A stretch of DNA of 64,000 nt, from positions 1,420,525 through 1,484,524 of the forward strand of contig NZ_VZRA01000001.1 in NCBI RefSeq assembly GCF_008802355.1, read 5' to 3'. The notes beneath the pieces were generated by a model. The model was not told the DNA's origin. It ran no database searches and saw nothing but the letters and a program-made list of their open reading frames with translations. The stretch is from Oryzomonas sagensis (lineage in GTDB: Bacteria > Desulfobacterota > Desulfuromonadia > Geobacterales > Pseudopelobacteraceae). The position numbers and the translations under genes are program-made. This document shows, piece after piece, positions 58,855-64,000 of this stretch. Numbering within the stretch: the stretch's first letter is position 1; each line of letters begins with the position of its first letter.

Positions 58855-60390
58855 TTACGGGGGCGCCGTTTCGTGCGGAGCTTGCAGTTCCTCCGCCAGG
58901 GCCGGCAGGTAGATGTGGAAGGTCGCCCCTTTGCCGGGTGTGGATTCGGCGGTGATGGCGCCCTTGTGTTTGCGGACGATGGAGTGGCAGAGCGCCAGGC
59001 TGAGCCCCATGCCCTTCTGGCTGCCCATCTCCTTGGTGGTGAAGTAGGGGTCGAAGATCCTGGGCAGGTTCTCGGGGGGGATGCCGGTGCCGGTATCGTG
59101 GAACGCCAGGTGAACGTACTCCCCCGCCGGGAGGGACAGGGGGTCCTGTTCGCCGATGGTCACGTTCTCCCCTGTTATCCGCAGGGTCCCGCCCTGGGCC
59201 ATGGCCTCGACGGCATTGACCGCCAGGTTGGCAAAGGTCTGCTCCATCTGGGAGTCGTCCATCCTTACCCGGTGCAGACCGGGTGCGATAGTGACTTCGC
59301 TCGCTATGGCCGGTTTGCCCCTGAGTACGGCAGCGATGGCCGATGTGATCAGGGGAGCAAGGGGCGCGGGATGCACAAAGGAGTCCCCACCTTTGGAAAA
59401 TGCCAGCAGGCGCAGGCTCAACTCCTTGGCGCGCAGAGAGGTCTGCTCCGCAATCTCGAGCATCTCGACGATGGTCTGGGGGGAGTTGACATGCAGCTTG
59501 GCCAGGGAGATGTAGCCGAGGATCACCTGCAGCAGATTGTTGAAATCGTGGGCCATGCCGCCGGCCAGGATACCGATGGCTTCCATCTTCCTGGATCGCA
59601 GGCTCTCCGCTTCGAGCTTTCTCTGCCGGGTGACATCCTCCCCGTTCTTGATGAACTTGAGCAATGAGCCGTCAGGGGCTTTGAGGGGGGATATGCTCAC
59701 GTTTTCCCAGAAGAGGTCGCCGTTTTTCTTCCGGTTCCGCATGCTGCCGTGCCATTCGCTGCCCTGGAGAATCGTGGACCACAAATCCTGGTAGACTTCG
59801 GGGGAGGTCTCGCCCGACTTGAGGATGCGCGGTGTCCGGCCGACCGCTTCGTCGGAGTCAAAGCCGGTTATCTCGCAGAATTTGCGGTTCACGTATTCGA
59901 TGGCGCCGGTGGTATCGGTGATGATCGCCATGCTGGGGCTTTGCTCGAGGGCACTGGAAAGCAGGCGGATGTGGTCGTTTTGCCGGCGGAGTTGTCGCTG
60001 CATCGTCACAACGTCGATGCTCCGTTCGATGGCCTCGTAAAGCTTCTGGAAAGCGACCGGTTTGAGGACGAACTGGTTGATGCCGATATCGATGGCCTGG
60101 AGCAGATAGTCGATATCGTTGAAGGCCGTCATGACGATAATCTGGGCATCGCGGGTCATGCCGCGGATCTCCCGGGCCATGTCCAGCCCGCTCATGAACG
60201 GCATCATGATATCGGTCAGTACGATGTCGGGGGTATGCGTCCGGTAGAGTTCCAGGCCCTCCCGGCCGTTTTCGGCCACGATCAGCCGGTAGCCGCGCAG
60301 CCCGAGCATGCGTTTGATCTGCTCCCGCGCGGTGGCTTCATCCTCCACGTACAGGATGGTGAGGTCGTCCGGGGAGGGGGGGGACGTCAT
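58855..60390 (-). CDS. response regulator - PAS - histidine kinase hybrid
   Basis: A 511-residue cytoplasmic signalling protein. Receiver domain (residues about 8-125) with the phospho-acceptor Asp in DIVLTDIMMP and the VLKPV Lys; PAS domain (about 145-265, AIITDTTGAIEYVNRKF); then a kinase with phospho-His in GGMAHDFNNLLQVILGY, N box NLAVNAVEAM and G boxes DTGTGIPPEN and GMGLSLALC. A receiver placed before the kinase suggests that input comes from another kinase. ATG 60390 has GAGG seven bases upstream. Confidence 0.9.
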   Translation of the reverse strand: MTSPPSPDDLTILYVEDEATAREQIKRMLGLRGYRLIVAENGREGLELYRTHTPDIVLTDIMMPFMSGLDMAREIRGMTRDAQIIVMTAFNDIDYLLQAIDIGINQFVLKPVAFQKLYEAIERSIDVVTMQRQLRRQNDHIRLLSSALEQSPSMAIITDTTGAIEYVNRKFCEITGFDSDEAVGRTPRILKSGETSPEVYQDLWSTILQGSEWHGSMRNRKKNGDLFWENVSISPLKAPDGSLLKFIKNGEDVTRQRKLEAESLRSRKMEAIGILAGGMAHDFNNLLQVILGYISLAKLHVNSPQTIVEMLEIAEQTSLRAKELSLRLLAFSKGGDSFVHPAPLAPLITSAIAAVLRGKPAIASEVTIAPGLHRVRMDDSQMEQTFANLAVNAVEAMAQGGTLRITGENVTIGEQDPLSLPAGEYVHLAFHDTGTGIPPENLPRIFDPYFTTKEMGSQKGMGLSLALCHSIVRKHKGAITAESTPGKGATFHIYLPALAEELQAPHETAPP

Positions 60391-60700
60391 TGCCATGCCT
60401 CGGAGCGACGTCCCGCCCCGTCGGCGGCCCGTGCGTCTCCTGCAAAACGATGAGCAGCGGCAGGGGGGACGGAATGTTTCCCCGGCGGGGCGGCAATCAT
60501 GGCGGTTACCGGGCGGCGGAACAAGGACTTTTGGAGCTGGGGTGGGAGCAGGCTGGGCGGGACATGAGCGTTCACGATGTTCCCCAAACGAGAAAGAGGT
60601 CGTACGGACAACGCCGGGATGGCGCGTCCGTATCGGCAACTATTTTATCAGAGATTCGACCGATGACAAGCCGTTGTGACGGATTTCGCGGAGAAGGGCG
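60391..60700. other. intergenic region with no convincing gene
   Basis: 310 bases between the hybrid kinase and the permease gene. Short frames exist on both strands but show no domain and no good ribosome site. It must hold the kinase promoter (minus strand); I see no strong consensus. Confidence 0.6.
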
Positions 60701-61399
60701 TCAAATAGCCTTGCGCCAGGCCAACCGCTGTTCCAGCCAGCGGGAAAGGGAGGTGAAAGCGTAGCAGACGATAAAATAGATCAGGGCGATGAAAACGAAG
60801 ATTTCCGTCGGATAGGCCATGGTCCGGTTATTGATCTGGGTTCCCACATGGGTCAGTTCGGATACGCCGACGATGAAGGCCAGGGAGGTGTCCTTGATCA
60901 GGGAGACGAACTGGTTGACGAAGGAGGGGATCATGTTGCGCAACCCTTGGGGAAGCACGATATAGAGCATGGCCTGCCACGGCTTGAGGCCGGTGGAGAT
61001 GGCCGCCTCGGTCTGCCCCTTGGGGATGCCCTCGATGCCGGCCACCACGATGCGGGACATGTAGGCCGAGGTGAACAGGGTCAGCGCCATGATGACGGTC
61101 TGGCTTTCGGCCACCTTGCCGAACAGGGCCGGCAAGAGGAAGTACATCCAGAAGATGACCATCAGGAGCGGCATGCCGCGCACCAGGTTGATGAAGGCGA
61201 CGGCGGGGTAGCGCACGGCCGGAAAGCGGGAGATGCTGAGCAGTCCCAGAATCAGGCCGCCGAAAAAGGAGAGGACGCAGGAAACCGACGCCAGGTACAG
61301 GGTCAGGCCCAGGCCGCCCAGAGGGCCGTTGGGAAAACGGCCGATCATGAAGTAGGTGAAGTTGTCGGCAATCACCGATACATTGAAAAATTGATCCAT
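60701..61399 (-). CDS. polar amino-acid ABC transporter permease (second)
   Basis: A 232-residue HisM/GltK-type inner-membrane permease with about five helices. It has FINLVRGMPLLMVIFWMYF and the EAA loop ISTGLKPWQAMLYIVLPQ. The last gene of an ATPase-binding protein-permease-permease operon, starting one base after the previous stop (61401-61403). It forms a heterodimer with the next protein. Confidence 0.94.
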   Translation of the reverse strand: MDQFFNVSVIADNFTYFMIGRFPNGPLGGLGLTLYLASVSCVLSFFGGLILGLLSISRFPAVRYPAVAFINLVRGMPLLMVIFWMYFLLPALFGKVAESQTVIMALTLFTSAYMSRIVVAGIEGIPKGQTEAAISTGLKPWQAMLYIVLPQGLRNMIPSFVNQFVSLIKDTSLAFIVGVSELTHVGTQINNRTMAYPTEIFVFIALIYFIVCYAFTSLSRWLEQRLAWRKAI

Positions 61400-61400
61400 A

Positions 61401-62108
61401 TCAGGCCGCCTTGTGAATGTTGAGGACTTTCTCGTTGTAGATGTTCACCAGGGCGGTGATAACAAGCGAAATAGCCACATAGACCACGGTTGCTGCGGTG
61501 AATGCCTCGAAACCCTTGAAGGTGTAGCTCTCCACCTGGCGGGCCTGGTAGGTCAGCTCCATGACGCCGATCGTCATGGCCAGGGACGAGTTCTTGGCCA
61601 GGTTGAGAAACTGGTTCACCAGCGGCGGCACCGTGAGACGGACCGCCTGGGGCAGGATGATGTACTGCATGGAGCGCAGGTAGGAAAAACCGGCGCTGCG
61701 GGCCGCCTCCATCTGTTCCTTGGGGATGGAGAGCACGCCGGAGCGGATGTCCTCGGCGATGAAAGCCGAGGTGTAGATGGTCAGGGCGATCACGGCGGCG
61801 GCGAACTCGAAGTTAGTACTGTTCAGCCAGTCGTTCACGGCGGTCGGAAGGATCTTGTAGGAGCCGAAGTACCAGAAGAATATCTGCACCAGAAGCGGGG
61901 TGTTGCGGAAAAATTCCAGGTAGGCATGGGCAATCCAGCGGACCGGCCTGTTGTTGCTCATGCGCATGACGGCGATCAACAGACCCAGGATGAAGGCCAG
62001 CACGATGGAGAGTGCCGAGAGCTGCAGGGTGACTTTGACTCCCGAGGCCAGCCATTCGAAATACTTGCCCGAGGTTACGGTCGACCAGTCGAATTGATAA
62101 TTAAGCAC
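61401..62108 (-). CDS. polar amino-acid ABC transporter permease (first)
   Basis: A 235-residue GltJ-type permease. Marks: YLEFFRNTPLLVQIFFWYF and ARSAGFSYLRSMQYIILPQAV. About five helices. It follows the binding-protein gene after an 82-base gap that contains a GC-rich hairpin. Together with the previous gene it resembles the glutamate/aspartate GltJ/GltK pair. Confidence 0.94.
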   Translation of the reverse strand: MLNYQFDWSTVTSGKYFEWLASGVKVTLQLSALSIVLAFILGLLIAVMRMSNNRPVRWIAHAYLEFFRNTPLLVQIFFWYFGSYKILPTAVNDWLNSTNFEFAAAVIALTIYTSAFIAEDIRSGVLSIPKEQMEAARSAGFSYLRSMQYIILPQAVRLTVPPLVNQFLNLAKNSSLAMTIGVMELTYQARQVESYTFKGFEAFTAATVVYVAISLVITALVNIYNEKVLNIHKAA

Positions 62109-62132
62109 GTGAAACCCTCATGAAAGAGCGGG

Positions 62133-62165
62133 GCGGGGGGCAGGAGCCTTCCCTGTACCCCCCGC
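62133..62165 (-). other. intercistronic hairpin after the binding-protein gene
   Basis: GCGGGGGG and CCCCCCGC pair (62133-62140 with 62158-62165) on either strand. There is no T-run on the minus strand. Such hairpins often protect the upstream message and give more binding protein than permease. Confidence 0.5.
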
Positions 62166-62190
62166 CTGCTGGACGTTACAAGCTCTTGTA

Positions 62191-63006
62191 TTACTTGCCG
62201 GCCGTAATCTTGAAGTTGCGGTGCAGATGGAACTGGGTCGTGGGGCCGAACCACTTGTTGAAGATCCGGGCGGCTTCGCCTGACTTCTCCATATCCAGGA
62301 TGGTCTTGTTGACGAAATCCACGAAGTGCTTGTCGCCCTTGCGCATGCCGAGGCCGTAGGGCTCGTCGGAGATCTGGACACGGGGGATTTCGAAGCGGGC
62401 CTTGTTGGGAGCCTTGGCCAGGATGCCGGCCAGGATGGCCTCGTCGGTCGTCACGGCGAATACCTTGCCCTGCTCCAGGGCGAGCAGCGCCTGGGGATAG
62501 TCGTCAAAGGAGAGCACGGTGGCGGTAGGCAGGGCCTTCTTCACGTTCTGCTCCGAGGTGGAGCCCTTGGCGGTGCCGATCTTTTTGCCTTCCAGGTCCT
62601 TCAGGCTCTTGACGGTCCCTTTCTTGGCGATGAACTTCTGGCCGGTGAAGAAGTAGGTGTGGCTGAAGTCGACCTGTTTGGCCCGCTCGGGGTTTTTGGT
62701 CATGGTGGCGGCGATGATGTCGATATGCCCTTCCTGCAGCTGGGGCATACGGCTGGCCGAGGTGACCGGCTTGAGCTCTACCCTGACGCCCAGCTTTTTG
62801 GCGATGGCGTTGATGAAGTCGATGTCGTACCCGACGATGGTGCGGGTTTTCTCGTCCACATAGCCGAAGGGGGGGAGGGAGTCCTTGACCCCGGCCACCA
62901 GCACTCCTTTTTTCTTCACATCAGCCAGCGTATCAGCGGCCAGCACCGTTTTGGCGGCCATCGAGGCCAGCACCGTGACCATGAATAATGTTACCAGTTT
63001 CTTCAT
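62191..63006 (-). CDS. amino-acid ABC transporter periplasmic binding protein
   Basis: A 271-residue family-3 solute-binding protein with a cleavable signal peptide (MKKLVTLFMVTVLASMAA, cleaved near VLA-ADT) and no lipobox. Marks: KGVLVAGVKDSLPPFGYVDE, IDIIAATMTKNPERAKQVDFS and a late YGLGMRKGDKHFVDFVN. It is the soluble receptor of the transporter encoded here, acting with two permeases. AGGAGGAATTCGAC precedes ATG 63006. Glutamate/aspartate is a reasonable but unproven substrate. Confidence 0.93.
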   Translation of the reverse strand: MKKLVTLFMVTVLASMAAKTVLAADTLADVKKKGVLVAGVKDSLPPFGYVDEKTRTIVGYDIDFINAIAKKLGVRVELKPVTSASRMPQLQEGHIDIIAATMTKNPERAKQVDFSHTYFFTGQKFIAKKGTVKSLKDLEGKKIGTAKGSTSEQNVKKALPTATVLSFDDYPQALLALEQGKVFAVTTDEAILAGILAKAPNKARFEIPRVQISDEPYGLGMRKGDKHFVDFVNKTILDMEKSGEAARIFNKWFGPTTQFHLHRNFKITAGK

Positions 63007-63054
63007 GTCGAATTCCTCCTTCAAGAGTGGTAGTACAGACCGGAAAGACCGGTT

Positions 63055-63801
63055 CTAAGGACATTCGCAGTGCATCGGCGTCAGAAGCTGGCGCAGGAAC
63101 TGCTGGGCGCGCTCGTGCTTCGGCCTGCTGAAAAACTCATCGGGCGTAGCCTCCTCCAGAACGGTGCCGGCATCCATGAAGGCCACCCGATGGGCAACCT
63201 CGCGGGCAAATCCCATCTCGTGGGTGACCACCACCATGGTCATGCCGCTTACGGCCAAATCCTTCATGACCGCCAGAACCTCGCCGATCATCTCCGGGTC
63301 AAGGGCCGAGGTGGGCTCGTCGAAGAGCATGATCCTCGGTTTCATCGCCAGGGCGCGGGCGATGGCCACGCGTTGCTGCTGGCCGCCGGAAAGCTGTGAC
63401 GGGTAGGCATTGCGTTTCTCGGCCAGCCCGACCCGCTCCAACAGCGCCATGGCCTGCTCTTCGGCATCCCTCTTGGCGGTCTTGCGAATCTTGGTGGGGG
63501 CCAGGATGATGTTGTTCAGGACGGAAAGGTGGGGGTACAGATTGAACTGCTGGAAGACGAAGCCGACTTCGGCCCGCAGTTTGTTGATATCGGTCTTTTT
63601 GTCCAGCAGGTCCATGCCGTCGACCGTCAGCGTCCCCTTGTCGATCGGTTCGAGCTGATTGATGGTACGGATCAGGGTGGACTTCCCGGAGCCGGACGGC
63701 CCGCAGACGACCAGCACTTCGCCGGAGGTTACGTGCAGATTGATATCGTTGAGTACGTGCAGGCTCTTGAACCACTTGTGCACGCCTTGAAAGGTAATCA
63801 T
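63055..63801 (-). CDS. amino-acid ABC transporter ATPase (GlnQ/GltL type)
   Basis: A 248-residue ATPase: Walker [15 protein letters not shown], signature [14 protein letters not shown], Walker [16 protein letters not shown] and H-loop VVTHEMGFA. First gene of the operon, with a promoter at 63853-63881. It drives the two permeases encoded downstream. Confidence 0.95.
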   Translation of the reverse strand: MITFQGVHKWFKSLHVLNDINLHVTSGEVLVVCGPSGSGKSTLIRTINQLEPIDKGTLTVDGMDLLDKKTDINKLRAEVGFVFQQFNLYPHLSVLNNIILAPTKIRKTAKRDAEEQAMALLERVGLAEKRNAYPSQLSGGQQQRVAIARALAMKPRIMLFDEPTSALDPEMIGEVLAVMKDLAVSGMTMVVVTHEMGFAREVAHRVAFMDAGTVLEEATPDEFFSRPKHERAQQFLRQLLTPMHCECP

Positions 63802-63852
63802 GGAACACTCCTGTCAAATTGAGGTGAAACGTTGTGCAAAAGCAGTGGATTT

Positions 63853-63881
63853 GTATAACACAAAGCACCACGGCTGGGCAA
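63853..63881 (-). promoter_or_regulatory. promoter of the second amino-acid transporter operon
   Basis: On the minus strand TTGCCC (63876-63881), a 17-base spacer and TTATAC (63853-63858). The leader is about 45 bases before the ATPase ATG. Confidence 0.6.
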
Positions 63882-63919
63882 AGAAAAATTGGCCACCAAA
63901 TGAGACAACAATAATCTGA

Positions 63920-63947
63920 TTGACGGGCAACAAGGCGGGCATATAAT
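63920..63947 (+). promoter_or_regulatory. plus-strand promoter at the right edge
   Basis: TTGACG (63920-63925), a 16-base spacer and consensus TATAAT (63942-63947). It points out of the window to the right, divergent from the transporter promoter. Confidence 0.6.
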
Positions 63948-63965
63948 TAAAAACAAAGGGTTAAA

Positions 63966-64000
63966 ATGATCGGCCCTCCTCGTATACGTTGCGGGCGAAA
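63966..64000 (+). CDS. possible gene start cut by the right window edge
   Basis: An ATG at 63966 follows AAAGGG by five bases and lies about 12 bases after the RNA start predicted from the promoter at 63920-63947. Only eleven codons are visible (starting MIGPPRIRCGR), too few to recognise. The frame is open to the edge. Confidence 0.3.
   Translation, partial: MIGPPRIRCGR

Overview
The window reads as a 64 kb chromosomal segment from a member of the Geobacterales (Geobacter and its relatives in Desulfuromonadota). The evidence is the combination of gene types: hopanoid genes hpnJ and hpnK, a bzaF-type anaerobic benzimidazole operon behind a cobalamin riboswitch, a Hox-type NAD-linked hydrogenase module with hyp maturation genes, a short N-acetylglutamate synthase, Rrf2 regulators and a CIRCE-controlled groESL. 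Base composition is GC-rich and gene density is high. I saw no rRNA, tRNA, CRISPR array, phage or insertion-sequence transposase. The non-coding interest lies in several families of short palindromic or MITE-like repeats.

Layout from left to right. 1-11 kb: the start of polA (cut by the left edge), a divergent IclR/universal-stress pair, a deacetylase followed by a tiny eight-cysteine protein, MarR and PilZ genes, then a leftward hpnJ-hpnK-small transporter-proC operon and exported or hydrolase-type proteins. 11-16 kb: a DUF3108 protein, a soluble PAS chemoreceptor, a probably leaderless Rrf2 regulator, an attenuator-like short transcript encoding a 20-residue peptide, an exported rhodanese and a CAP-domain protein. 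16.2-21.7 kb: a riboswitch-controlled cobU-cobT-bzaF-PPC-cobS-cobC operon for lower-ligand synthesis and nucleotide-loop assembly. 21.9-24.1 kb: groES-groEL. 24-31 kb: cupin, hemH, a small metal-type periplasmic protein, a cyclophilin, a DUF4139 protein, comF, and an Rrf2-cysK pair.

30.9-36.6 kb holds hoxE-hoxF-hoxU-hoxY without the hydrogenase large subunit hoxH, then short NAGS, ybaK and hypE. 36.7-49 kb holds envelope and signalling genes: bamD, plsY, menaquinone methyltransferase, a diadenylate cyclase fused to YbbR domains, an NlpC/P60 endopeptidase, a B12-type radical SAM protein and a polar amino-acid ABC transporter. 49-57 kb holds a two-domain PPK2/Pap kinase and a leftward hypB-hypF-hypC-hypD operon that continues into a protoglobin-PsiE fusion and a HAD protein. 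57-64 kb holds an ABC exporter, a response-regulator/PAS/histidine-kinase hybrid and a second polar amino-acid ABC transporter.

The most unusual items are: the attenuator-like unit around the 20-residue peptide (13.96-14.18 kb), which points into the antisense strand of a rhodanese gene; the protoglobin-PsiE fusion attached to the hydrogenase-maturation operon; the Hox diaphorase module with no hoxH; a PPC-domain gene translationally coupled to cobS inside the B12 operon; and repeats with internal compensatory changes that lie immediately after stop codons. All functional calls come from reading motifs by eye; no database search was possible.
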